The notes under the pieces were generated by a model, which worked only from the letters and a program-made list of their open reading frames with translations, made no database searches and was not told the DNA's origin. 13,290 bases of DNA. Source: an uncultured Campylobacter sp. GTDB taxonomy: Bacteria; Campylobacterota; Campylobacteria; Campylobacterales; Campylobacteraceae. Position numbers and translations under genes: made by a program. The stretch's first letter is position 1; every line of letters begins with the position of its first letter. Shown one piece after another: positions 6,226-13,290 of this stretch. Location: positions 1 through 13,290 of the forward strand of contig NZ_CALIMQ010000039.1 of the NCBI RefSeq assembly GCF_938045535.1, given 5' to 3'.

Positions 6226-9186
6226 ATGCAGGCTGAAATTTACGAATATTTTTTGCAAAACCAAAAAGAGCTTTTGATCTGCGAGGACGAAAAGGAAGCC
6301 GCGGCGTGCGAGCAGGTGCTTAAATTTATGGGCTACGCAGCCTTTTGCCTGCCCGATTTTAGAGCGAGCTTCGGCGAGGATCTGCGCAGCTACATGGGCG
6401 AGCTTGCGGGTATCAGCACCGCTCTTAGCGCTTTTTACAAAGAAAACGGCAAAAAAATTTTAATCTCGCCCGTCCGCACGATCCTAAACAAACTCCCCGC
6501 TGCAAGCCATCTGCGCCCGCTAAATTTAAAATTTGGCGAAGAGTTAAACTTAAGCGAGCTGAAAGAGGAAATTTTGCGCCTCGGATACGACGTGCGCGAT
6601 ATCGTCGAAAGTATGGGCGAGGTTAGCTTCCGTGGCGAAATTATCGATATTTTTTCGGTAGGGAGCGAAAGCGCGGTTAGAATTCTGCTCGACGGCGAGA
6701 CGGTCGAGAGTATCAGGCGCTTCGACGTCGCGACGCAAAAAAGCGAAAGACAGGAGCTTGCGCAAGCCGAGATAGCGCCGTTTTTGGCAAATTTAAGCGA
6801 GGACGAGTTTGAGAGCGTGAGCGAAAAGATATCGCGCGCGGACAGCGACGCGTTAGCCCGCGATCTGGGCTCGCTCGGGTTTTGGTTTATTGACGGCTTC
6901 GTAGATTACACAGAGGCGTTTGATTGCGTCTTGCTGCACGAGATCAAAAAGGATGAAATTTTTTCCGAGCGCAATTTAGATTTTTTAGACGCGATCGAGG
7001 TATTGCCCGTGGCGCGCAAATTTAAAGACCTCGCCGTGACGCCGTCGCAGGAATTTTTTGAATTCCACCGCAGCGAGGCTATCACGCTGATCGCGCGAAA
7101 CGACGCGCTGCTCGCGCCGTTTGATCTTAGTGGATTTAGCAATATCGAAATTTTACGCGAGGATTTCGTCGTAAATTTAATAAGCGCCGAGCGGATCATC
7201 CTTTCGCTAAACAAAGCGGCGCCTAAAAAGCGCGTGCGAAGATCGAGCCTGGCGCTGGATGAGCTGAACGTGGGCGATTTTGTCGTGCACGAAGATCACG
7301 GTATCGCTAAATTTAACGGGCTTGAGCTCATCGAGGTGATGGGGCGCAGTAAGGAGTTCGTATCCCTACTCTACGAGGGCGGCGACAAGCTGCTGCTGCC
7401 GGTAGAGTATCTAAATAAGATCGATCGCTACGTAGCAAGCGGCGGCGCGGTGAGCTTGGATCATCTGGGCAGGGCGAGCTTTTCAAAAATCAAGGAGCGC
7501 GTGCGCGAAAAGCTCTTCGCGATCGCTTCAAAGATCATTGCGTTGGCGGCAAAGCGCGAGCTCGTGCGAGGGCTCGTCATCAAAAACGAAAGCGCAGATT
7601 ATGCGAAATTTTTAAGCGCAAGCGGTTTTAGCTACACGAGCGATCAGCAAAAGGCGGTGGGCGCGATTTTGGCGGATCTGCAAAGCGGCAAGGTGATGGA
7701 CCGCCTGCTTAGCGGCGACGTGGGCTTTGGAAAGACCGAGGTCGCGATGAATGCGATCTTTGCCTGCATCCGCAGCAGCCATTCGGTGCTGTTTTTCGTA
7801 CCCACTACGCTACTTAGCTCGCAGCATTACGCCACGCTTAGCGAGCGCTTTAGGGAGTTTGAAATTCCCGTTTTCAAGCTCGATCGCTTCAGTAGCGCAA
7901 GGCAAAAGAGTGAAATTTTAAAGCGCCTGCAAAGCGGCGAGGCGATCGTCGTAGTCGGCACGCACTCGCTTTTAAATTTAAACCCCGCAAATTTAGGGCT
8001 TATAATCATCGATGAGGAGCATAAATTCGGCGTTAAGCAAAAGGAGCGGCTCAAAGAGAAAAGCGCCGCCTCGCACCTGCTTAGTATGTCTGCTACGCCG
8101 ATACCGCGCAGTCTAAATATGGCGCTAAGCTCGATTAAAAGCTACTCCACGCTGCTTAGTCCGCCGCAGGATCGCCTGGACGTGCGCACCTTCGTCAAGC
8201 AGTGGGACGAAAAGATCATAAAAGAGGCGATTTCGCGCGAGCTGCGACGCGGCGGGCAGATTTTTTACGTTCATAACCACATCGCGACGATGCAAAGCGC
8301 CAAAAAGAAGCTGCTTGAAATTTTGCCGAGCCTTAAAATTCTAATTTTGCACTCTAAGATCGACGCCAAGACGACGGAAGATGAAATTTTAAAATTTGTA
8401 GCGGGCGGATACGATCTGCTACTTTGCACCAGCATCGTAGAAAGCGGCATTCATATGCCGCGCGTAAATACAATCATCGTCGAAAACGCTGATAAATTCG
8501 GTATCGCCGATCTGCACCAGCTGCGCGGCCGCGTCGGGCGCAGCAATAAGCAGGGCTTTTGCTACTTTTTGATCGAGGATAAAACCGCTCTTACGCAGGA
8601 CGCGCTAAAGCGGCTCGTAGCGCTTGAGAGCAACTCGTTTTTGGGCAGCGGCTCGGTGCTAGCGTATCACGATCTAGAGATTCGCGGCGGCGGAAATCTG
8701 CTCGGAGAGGCGCAGAGCGGGCATATCGAAGCGATCGGCTACTCGCTTTATCTAAAGATGCTTGAAGAAGAAATCGGCAAGCTGCTAAGCAGAAAGAGCG
8801 CCGCTGCGAGCGTGGAGCTTAAAATTTCGGTAAACGCCTTTTTAAACTCGGAATTTATCAGAGAGGATCGCCTGCGCCTGGATCTTTACAGGCGGCTTAG
8901 CAAGTGCGCAGAGGCGAGCGAAGTGCTTGAAATTTTCGGCGAGATCGAGGATCGCTTCGGGCGCGCGGACATTTACACTAAGCAATTCATCGACGTGATG
9001 ATGATTAAGGTTTTGGCTACGAAGCTCGGCTTACGCGTGATTTCGAGCATGGACGAAAATATCTTAATCACCCTTGCAAACGGCGATAAGGTGCGATTAA
9101 AGGCGCAGACGCGCGATGATGACGACGTGATAAGCGAAATTTTGATCTATCTGCGAAGGGAGCTAAAAAATGCGAACTTGCGATGA
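6226..9186 (+). CDS. mfd: Transcription-repair coupling factor Mfd
   Basis: This 986-residue ATP-driven translocase removes RNA polymerase stalled at DNA lesions and recruits UvrA for nucleotide excision repair. The N-terminal third is the UvrB-like region. The RNA-polymerase-interacting (CarD-like) domain begins near residue 349 with VGDFVVHEDHGIAKF. The RecG-like motor follows: Walker A GDVGFGKT at 497-504 (K503), DEEH box at 596-599, the SATPIPR motif III, and RGRVGRS at 767-773, part of the TRG/motif VI region used to couple ATP use to movement. The C-terminal TRCF domain, which binds UvrA in autoinhibited Mfd, ends the protein. It is shorter than E. coli Mfd (1148) but normal for Campylobacterota. 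ATG 6226 lies 6 bases after the peptidase stop with a TAGGGCAAG ribosome-binding site. The 3' end overlaps the next gene by 17 bases. Confidence 0.97.
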   Translation: MQAEIYEYFLQNQKELLICEDEKEAAACEQVLKFMGYAAFCLPDFRASFGEDLRSYMGELAGISTALSAFYKENGKKILISPVRTILNKLPAASHLRPLNLKFGEELNLSELKEEILRLGYDVRDIVESMGEVSFRGEIIDIFSVGSESAVRILLDGETVESIRRFDVATQKSERQELAQAEIAPFLANLSEDEFESVSEKISRADSDALARDLGSLGFWFIDGFVDYTEAFDCVLLHEIKKDEIFSERNLDFLDAIEVLPVARKFKDLAVTPSQEFFEFHRSEAITLIARNDALLAPFDLSGFSNIEILREDFVVNLISAERIILSLNKAAPKKRVRRSSLALDELNVGDFVVHEDHGIAKFNGLELIEVMGRSKEFVSLLYEGGDKLLLPVEYLNKIDRYVASGGAVSLDHLGRASFSKIKERVREKLFAIASKIIALAAKRELVRGLVIKNESADYAKFLSASGFSYTSDQQKAVGAILADLQSGKVMDRLLSGDVGFGKTEVAMNAIFACIRSSHSVLFFVPTTLLSSQHYATLSERFREFEIPVFKLDRFSSARQKSEILKRLQSGEAIVVVGTHSLLNLNPANLGLIIIDEEHKFGVKQKERLKEKSAASHLLSMSATPIPRSLNMALSSIKSYSTLLSPPQDRLDVRTFVKQWDEKIIKEAISRELRRGGQIFYVHNHIATMQSAKKKLLEILPSLKILILHSKIDAKTTEDEILKFVAGGYDLLLCTSIVESGIHMPRVNTIIVENADKFGIADLHQLRGRVGRSNKQGFCYFLIEDKTALTQDALKRLVALESNSFLGSGSVLAYHDLEIRGGGNLLGEAQSGHIEAIGYSLYLKMLEEEIGKLLSRKSAAASVELKISVNAFLNSEFIREDRLRLDLYRRLSKCAEASEVLEIFGEIEDRFGRADIYTKQFIDVMMIKVLATKLGLRVISSMDENILITLANGDKVRLKAQTRDDDDVISEILIYLRRELKNANLR

Positions 9187-10153
9187 AAATATCAAAAAAA
9201 GCGCGAGCAAAAGCGGGAGCGAAAAGTTAAATTTAGACTCGGTGAGCGGTTTAAATTTAGCGCCGCAAGCCGTCCTAAAAAGCGCGCAAAGCGGCGCCAG
9301 CGAGCAAATTTACTTTAGCGATTTTAGCGCGATTGATTGGCGCACGGTGCAAGCCACCGTCTTTCGCGCGAGCAAAAAGGCGCTAAAGATCGTCCGAGAC
9401 ATCGATTTTACTGATCTTGACGCACTCGTGGGGCTAGAGAGCCAAAAATCGGCTCTTATAAAAAACACGGACGCTTTCCTACGCGGCTGCAGCGCCAACC
9501 ACGCACTTTTATGGGGCGAGAGCGGCTGCGGTAAATCAAGCCTTACGAAGGCGGTTTTTTCTAAATTTATCCCGCAAGGCCTTAAGATCATCGAGATCGG
9601 CAGGGATGATCTGGGCTATCTCGCGGAGATAATCGACGCGATCCGCGAAACAAATTTTAAATTTATCATCTTTTGCGACGACTTGAGCTTTGAGCTCGGC
9701 GAGAGCGGCTACAAGCACCTAAAGCCGCTACTTGAAGGCTCACTGGAGCGCGCGCCGCGTAACGTGCTGATGTATGCGACATCCAATCGCCGCCACATCG
9801 TAGGCGAATGCGCAAGCGATAACGACGCCACGCAGATAAGCTGCGGCGAGCTGCACCTAAGCGATGCGGCGAACGAGCGAATCAGCCTTAGCGAGCGCTT
9901 CGGGCTACAGCTAAGCTTTTACGGCGGGAGTATGCGGGAGTATTTGCAGATCGTAGATGCCTATTTTGCGGCTGCGCAAGGCATGAGCGCGGCGGAATTT
10001 CGCTTGAGCTTTGCTGCAAATTTAGACGAACTGCATGCAAAGGCGCGTGAGTTTGCGATGCTTCGCGCAAGCCGCAGCGGTCGGGCGGCAAAGCAGTTTT
10101 TCCTAAGCTTTGGCGAGGAATTTTTTGCAAATTTAAAAGGCGGCGGCAGATGA
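9170..10153 (+). CDS. DUF815-family AAA+ ATPase
   Basis: This 327-residue cytoplasmic protein has the features of the DUF815 (PF05673) family. LVGLESQK...KNTDAFLRG leads into a Walker A GESGCGKS at 116-123 (K122), then a Walker B FIIFCDDLSFE with D170-D171, a LKPLLEG segment, and YATSNRRH as sensor 1. SLSERFGL resembles the arginine-finger region. The biological role of this family is not established to my knowledge. Residues 1-45 form a Ser/Lys-rich low-complexity tail that does not look like part of the fold. ATG 9170 is supported by AAGGGAG ending 6 bases upstream, and it overlaps the end of mfd by 17 bases in another frame, so its translation is probably coupled to Mfd. Whether it acts with Mfd in DNA repair is only a guess from position. 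Confidence 0.9.
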   Translation: MRTCDENIKKSASKSGSEKLNLDSVSGLNLAPQAVLKSAQSGASEQIYFSDFSAIDWRTVQATVFRASKKALKIVRDIDFTDLDALVGLESQKSALIKNTDAFLRGCSANHALLWGESGCGKSSLTKAVFSKFIPQGLKIIEIGRDDLGYLAEIIDAIRETNFKFIIFCDDLSFELGESGYKHLKPLLEGSLERAPRNVLMYATSNRRHIVGECASDNDATQISCGELHLSDAANERISLSERFGLQLSFYGGSMREYLQIVDAYFAAAQGMSAAEFRLSFAANLDELHAKAREFAMLRASRSGRAAKQFFLSFGEEFFANLKGGGR

Positions 10154-10275
10154 ATACGGCGCGCGAATTTAAATTTGGCGTAAATTTTATCGTCGTGCTA
10201 GAATGCGCGCAAAAAATCGCCGCCGCCGCGCGAAGTTTTAGAAACTACGCTAGAAATTTTGGAGGCGCGAAATGA
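10150..10275 (+). CDS. Possible 41-residue small ORF linked to both neighbours by ATGA overlaps
   Basis: The ATG at 10150 overlaps the TGA of the ATPase gene in an ATGA junction, and the TGA at 10273-10275 overlaps the ATG of the glycosylase gene in a second ATGA junction. The frame between is open for 41 codons. The predicted peptide begins MNTAREFKFGVNFIVV and ends RNFGGAK. It is basic with one short hydrophobic stretch (about residues 9-25) that is too weak to call a membrane helix. An AAAAGG lies about 9 bases upstream. It fills the whole 118-base gap between the two larger genes. I recognise no family. Two coupled junctions favour a real gene or a translated leader that carries ribosomes to the next start, but 41 codons can stay open by chance. 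Confidence 0.4.
   Translation: MNTAREFKFGVNFIVVLECAQKIAAAARSFRNYARNFGGAK
10261..10265 (+). promoter_or_regulatory. Strong ribosome-binding site for the glycosylase gene
   Basis: GGAGG lies 6 bases before ATG 10272, the clearest Shine-Dalgarno match in the window. It supports that ATG as the start and allows initiation independent of the upstream small ORF. Confidence 0.75.
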
Positions 10276-10970
10276 GCGCGACCGAGCTTTTTATCGCGCT
10301 TTTTCGCGCCGTGAAAATCAAGGATTTGCGCTGGTGGCCAGGGTTTGGAAGCTTTGAGGTGGTCGTGGGGGCGATTTTGATCCAAAATACAGCGTGGCGC
10401 AATGCCGATGCGGCACTGCAAAACTTGCGTAGCAAGGGGCTTTTGAGCCTAGAAAGCATCGCCGGGCTAGAGGAAGCGGAGCTTGCGCAGATCATCAAAG
10501 TAAGCGGATTTTATAATCAAAAAGCTAGGCGCCTAAGCTTGCTTTGCAAAGCGATAATCGCGGATTTTGGGGATTTTGAGAGCTTTAAATCAGGCGTTAG
10601 CCGCGAGTGGCTGCTAGCGCGCAAAGGGATCGGCGCGGAGAGCTGCGATGCGATCTTGTGCTACGCGTGCGAGCGTGCGGTGATGGTCGCGGACAGCTAT
10701 TCAGCGCGGCTACTCGGGGCTTTGGGCTATGAGTTTGAAAGCTATGACGAGCTTAACGCGTGGCTAGGCGAGCTGGAATTTGAGCGGATATATGAGTTTG
10801 TAAATTCCGCCAACTCTCCCTGCGATGCGACGGCAAAAGCAGATAAGCTGGAGAACGAAAACGGCGCATATGCACTATTTCACGGGCTCATCGTGGAATT
10901 TTGCAAAGCACATTTGAAAGGTAAAATTTTTGATGATTTTGCGATAGAATTTTTTGATAATTTAAAATAA
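10272..10970 (+). CDS. magIII: 3-methyladenine DNA glycosylase, MagIII type (HhH-GPD family)
   Basis: This 232-residue protein belongs to the endonuclease III superfamily and should cut alkylated bases, mainly 3-methyladenine, out of DNA to start base-excision repair. The features fit Helicobacter pylori MagIII better than Nth: WWP at 21-23, ILIQNT ending at residue 40, SGFYNQKARRL at 78-88, the helix-hairpin-helix KGIGAES at 118-124, AILCYAC, and MVADSYS with the probable catalytic D141. FHGLIVEFCK near the C-terminus matches the MagIII tail. The four-cysteine iron-sulfur loop of endonuclease III is absent, as in MagIII. The comparison is from memory of the H. pylori protein. A Lys/Asn/Glu-rich stretch at about 177-198 may be a species-specific loop. 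It ends the dense gene run; no terminator is visible after the stop. Confidence 0.85.
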   Translation: MSATELFIALFRAVKIKDLRWWPGFGSFEVVVGAILIQNTAWRNADAALQNLRSKGLLSLESIAGLEEAELAQIIKVSGFYNQKARRLSLLCKAIIADFGDFESFKSGVSREWLLARKGIGAESCDAILCYACERAVMVADSYSARLLGALGYEFESYDELNAWLGELEFERIYEFVNSANSPCDATAKADKLENENGAYALFHGLIVEFCKAHLKGKIFDDFAIEFFDNLK

Positions 10971-11040
10971 ATCTTAGCCGGCTTTAAAGCAAAGAACATT
11001 CTATACCATCCAAGTAGCGACAAATAGGTGATTTTATGTA

Positions 11041-11070
11041 TTGTTAAGCGCCGATATAGCAAAATTTAAT
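11041..11070 (+). promoter_or_regulatory. Candidate sigma-70 promoter for wecB-wecC
   Basis: The 150-base gap 10971-11120 is the only sizeable non-coding stretch. TTGTTA at 11041-11046 (four of six matches to the -35 consensus) and TTTAAT at 11065-11070 (five of six to the -10 consensus) are 18 bases apart, in AT-rich DNA about 50 bases before the wecB start. GATAAATT a little downstream is an alternative -10. The gap also holds the palindrome GCTTTAAAGC (10981-10990) of no clear function. I see no intrinsic terminator or small ORF in it. Confidence 0.35.
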
Positions 11071-11120
11071 TAAAATTACGGCGATAAATTTGGTTAAAAA
11101 ATCGATATTTAGGGGAGTTT

Positions 11121-12257
11121 ATGACGAAAAGAAAAATTTTAATAGTATTTGGGACGCGTCCGGAGGCCATTAAGATGGCTTTGTTAATAAAGGAATTTCA
11201 AAAGCACGCGGAATTTGAAGTGAAGGTTTGCGTCACGGCGCAGCACAGACAGATGCTCGATCAAGTTTTGGAATTCTTTGAGATAAAGCCCGATTTTGAT
11301 CTAAATTTAATGAAACAGTCTCAGGATCTGTACGACGTCACGTCAGGGGTGCTGCTCGGTATGCGCGGGATATTCGAGCGCTACAAACCGGACATCGTAT
11401 TTGTCCACGGCGATACGACTACGACAAGCGCGGTATCGCTAGCCGCATTTTATCAAAAGATTGATGTGGCGCATGTCGAAGCGGGTCTTAGGACGCACGA
11501 TATCTATTCGCCCTTCCCAGAGGAGATAAATAGGCAGATCACCGGCCTGATAGCCAAATACCACTTTGCGCCGACCGCGGGCGCAAAAGAAAATCTATTA
11601 AAAGAGGGCAAAAGCGCAGAAAACATAGTAGTAAGCGGCAACACCGTTATAGACGCGCTTTTTTGGACTATCGATAAGATAGAGCGCGATGCGGCCTTAC
11701 GGGATAAAATTTTATCTTCCATAAATTTTAAATTTCATCTTAGCGAGAGAAAATTTATACTCGTAACAGGTCATAGGCGGGAAAATTTCGGTGAAGGCTT
11801 CATAAATATCTGCGAGGCTCTGCGCGAAATAGCCGCCAATAACGCCGACGTGGACATCCTCTATCCCGTGCATCTCAATCCGAACGTCCAAAAGCCGGTG
11901 AAGGAAATTTTATCAGGGCTACCGAATATTTTCTTGATGGATCCGCTGGAATACGACGCATTCGTGTATCTGATGAGTAAAGCGTATATGATCATCACCG
12001 ATAGCGGGGGCATCCAAGAGGAGGCGCCGAGCCTTTGCAAGCCCGTTTTGGTAACTAGAAACAGAACCGAGCGCCCCGAGGGGATAGAAGCGGGATGCGT
12101 GAGGCTGGTCGGAACGAAGCGAGAAAATATCGTAAAAGAAGCGCAAAAATTATTAAATTTAAAAGATGAATATGATAAAATGAGCCAAAGTATAAGTCCT
12201 TACGGCGATGGAAAAGCATGCAGAAGGATACTCGATTTTTTGAAGGAAACATTGTGA
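11121..12257 (+). CDS. wecB: UDP-N-acetylglucosamine 2-epimerase (non-hydrolysing)
   Basis: This 378-residue cytoplasmic enzyme interconverts UDP-GlcNAc and UDP-ManNAc. It shows the family signatures in order: FGTRPEAIKM near the N-terminus, HGDTTTT with D98, HVEAGLRTHD with E120, PFPEE with E134, TGHRRENFGEG with H218, YPVHLNPNV, and TDSGGIQEEAPSLCKPVLV with the ERPEG segment. D98, E120, E134 and H218 correspond to catalytic residues D95, E117, E131 and H213 of E. coli WecB. The length is normal and there is no signal peptide, which fits the non-hydrolysing bacterial type rather than the hydrolysing NeuC type. The ATG follows AGGGGAG by only 3 bases. It overlaps the next gene by 4 bases, and that gene uses its product. 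The role is surface polysaccharide precursor synthesis. Confidence 0.96.
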   Translation: MTKRKILIVFGTRPEAIKMALLIKEFQKHAEFEVKVCVTAQHRQMLDQVLEFFEIKPDFDLNLMKQSQDLYDVTSGVLLGMRGIFERYKPDIVFVHGDTTTTSAVSLAAFYQKIDVAHVEAGLRTHDIYSPFPEEINRQITGLIAKYHFAPTAGAKENLLKEGKSAENIVVSGNTVIDALFWTIDKIERDAALRDKILSSINFKFHLSERKFILVTGHRRENFGEGFINICEALREIAANNADVDILYPVHLNPNVQKPVKEILSGLPNIFLMDPLEYDAFVYLMSKAYMIITDSGGIQEEAPSLCKPVLVTRNRTERPEGIEAGCVRLVGTKRENIVKEAQKLLNLKDEYDKMSQSISPYGDGKACRRILDFLKETL

Positions 12258-13290
12258 AAAAAATTTGTATAGTAGGCCTTGGATACATCGGCCTACCGAC
12301 AGCAGCACTTTTGGCAAATAGGGGTTATAAAATCCACGGCGTTGATGTAGTACAGAGCGTCGTAGATACGATCAATCAGGGCAAAATTCATATCGTAGAG
12401 CAAGGGCTTGGGGAGCTTGTAAAAAAATCAGTAGAAAGCGGAAATTTAAAAGCAGATGTTAAGCCTGATTTCGCAGACGTTTTTATCATAGCTGTTCCGA
12501 CGCCGTTTCGAGATGGATACGCGCCAAATATCGATTATGTCATAAGTGCGGCAAAATCTATAATACCATACGTAAAAGACGATAACATGGTCGTTTTAGA
12601 ATCCACTTCACCGGTAGGTACTACCGAAAAGATAGGTGAAATTTTAAAAAATGGCGGTGTTGATATTTCTAAAATTTATATCGCTCATTGCCCGGAGAGA
12701 GTTTTGCCGGGTAAAATTTTAAAAGAGCTTACGCAAAACGATAGAATCGTAGGCGGAACTACAAAAATTGCTACTAAAAAAATAGCGGAATTTTACGCAG
12801 AATTCGTAGAAGGCGAAGTTTTACAGACTGACTCAAAAACTGCAGAGATGTCAAAGCTTACAGAGAATTCTTTCCGCGACGTAAATATAGCCTTTGCAAA
12901 CGAACTTAGCATTTTGTGCGATAAATTCGGCATTAACGTCTGGGAACTCATTTCGCTAGCAAATCGTCATCCGCGAGTTAATATTTTAAGCCCGGGCTGC
13001 GGCGTAGGCGGGCACTGCATAGCGGTCGATCCGTGGTTTATAGTGCATGCGGGCGGCTACGAAGCAAGGCTGATCAAATCTGCAAGAGAGGTCAATGATC
13101 ACAAAGCTGAGTGGTGTATTGAAAAAATCAAAAACGCCGCTTTAAAATTTGAGCTGCAAAACGGCAGAAAGCCTAAAGTCGCGTGCATGGGGCTTGCTTT
13201 TAAGCCGGACATCGACGATTTGCGGGAGTCGCCTGCGCTAAATATAACCAGACGCCTGATCACAGACGGCGTCGATGTGGTCGCCGTAGA
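12254..13290 (+). CDS. wecC: UDP-N-acetyl-D-mannosamine dehydrogenase, 3' end cut by window
   Basis: GTG 12254 opens a frame that stays open to the window edge, giving 345 visible residues of an expected 390-430. The N-terminus is an NAD-binding Rossmann fold with GLGYIGLP at 8-15. Then come AVPTPF, ESTSPVGTTE, HCPERVLPGK, a TEN-x-FRD segment and NELSILCDKFGINVWE, all typical of the UDP-glucose/GDP-mannose dehydrogenase family. The catalytic cysteine is C255 in GVGGHCIAVDPWF; the GGHCI-DPWF form and the HCPERVLPG motif favour WecC over UDP-glucose 6-dehydrogenase. It oxidises UDP-ManNAc twice to UDP-ManNAcA with NAD+. GTG overlaps the wecB TGA (GTGA junction), so translation is coupled, and AAGGAAA lies just upstream. 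Base composition is visibly poorer in GC than in mfd or leuS. The C-terminal UDP-binding domain is partly missing. Confidence 0.93.
   Translation, partial: MKKICIVGLGYIGLPTAALLANRGYKIHGVDVVQSVVDTINQGKIHIVEQGLGELVKKSVESGNLKADVKPDFADVFIIAVPTPFRDGYAPNIDYVISAAKSIIPYVKDDNMVVLESTSPVGTTEKIGEILKNGGVDISKIYIAHCPERVLPGKILKELTQNDRIVGGTTKIATKKIAEFYAEFVEGEVLQTDSKTAEMSKLTENSFRDVNIAFANELSILCDKFGINVWELISLANRHPRVNILSPGCGVGGHCIAVDPWFIVHAGGYEARLIKSAREVNDHKAEWCIEKIKNAALKFELQNGRKPKVACMGLAFKPDIDDLRESPALNITRRLITDGVDVVAV

Noticed and set aside
10981..10990. GCTTTAAAGC palindrome after the glycosylase stop as a terminator
   Set aside because: A 10-base palindrome with no loop and no U-tract cannot form a terminator hairpin.
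11049..11083. CGCCG...CGGCG dyad in the gap before wecB as an operator or terminator
   Set aside because: Only five base pairs with a 25-base loop, and the inner AT palindromes are not centred on it; this is within chance expectation.

Overview
The gene order and protein families point to a Campylobacterota genome, most likely a Campylobacter. The order secF - small membrane protein - leuS - lptE - folC - M23 peptidase - mfd is the arrangement I know from Campylobacter and Helicobacter. The base composition is much richer in G+C than C. jejuni, and AAATTT-type words are very frequent. That would suit one of the higher-GC oral campylobacters such as C. gracilis, C. showae or C. rectus, but the species is an inference.

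Region 1 (1-10970) is one dense run of plus-strand genes with gaps of at most 9 bases or short overlaps, so it probably behaves as one long operon. It holds the end of secF (protein export), a small membrane protein of the DUF6394 type, leuS (leucyl-tRNA synthetase), lptE (outer-membrane LPS assembly lipoprotein), folC (folate biosynthesis), a membrane-anchored M23 peptidoglycan peptidase, mfd (transcription-repair coupling factor), a DUF815-type AAA+ ATPase, a possible 41-residue small ORF, and a MagIII-type 3-methyladenine DNA glycosylase. The last part groups mfd, an ATPase of unknown function and a base-excision glycosylase. No transcription terminator is visible in this region.

The most unusual object is in folC. 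A block of about 154 codons interrupts the conserved enzyme. It is a degenerate tandem array with an 18-bp (six-residue) period that encodes an Asn/Gln/Ser-rich stretch. It lies between two similar CTAGG(G)CG words, and removing one period between them would give a protein of normal FolC length. Further along, the same gene carries a perfect 21-bp inverted repeat built from AAATTTC units.

Region 2 (10971-11120) is a 150-base AT-rich gap with a plausible sigma-70 promoter.

Region 3 (11121-13290) holds wecB and wecC, overlapping by 4 bases, with wecC cut by the window end. Together they convert UDP-GlcNAc to UDP-ManNAc and then UDP-ManNAcA, a precursor for a surface polysaccharide. GC content falls in this part, especially in wecC, as is common at the edge of polysaccharide loci.
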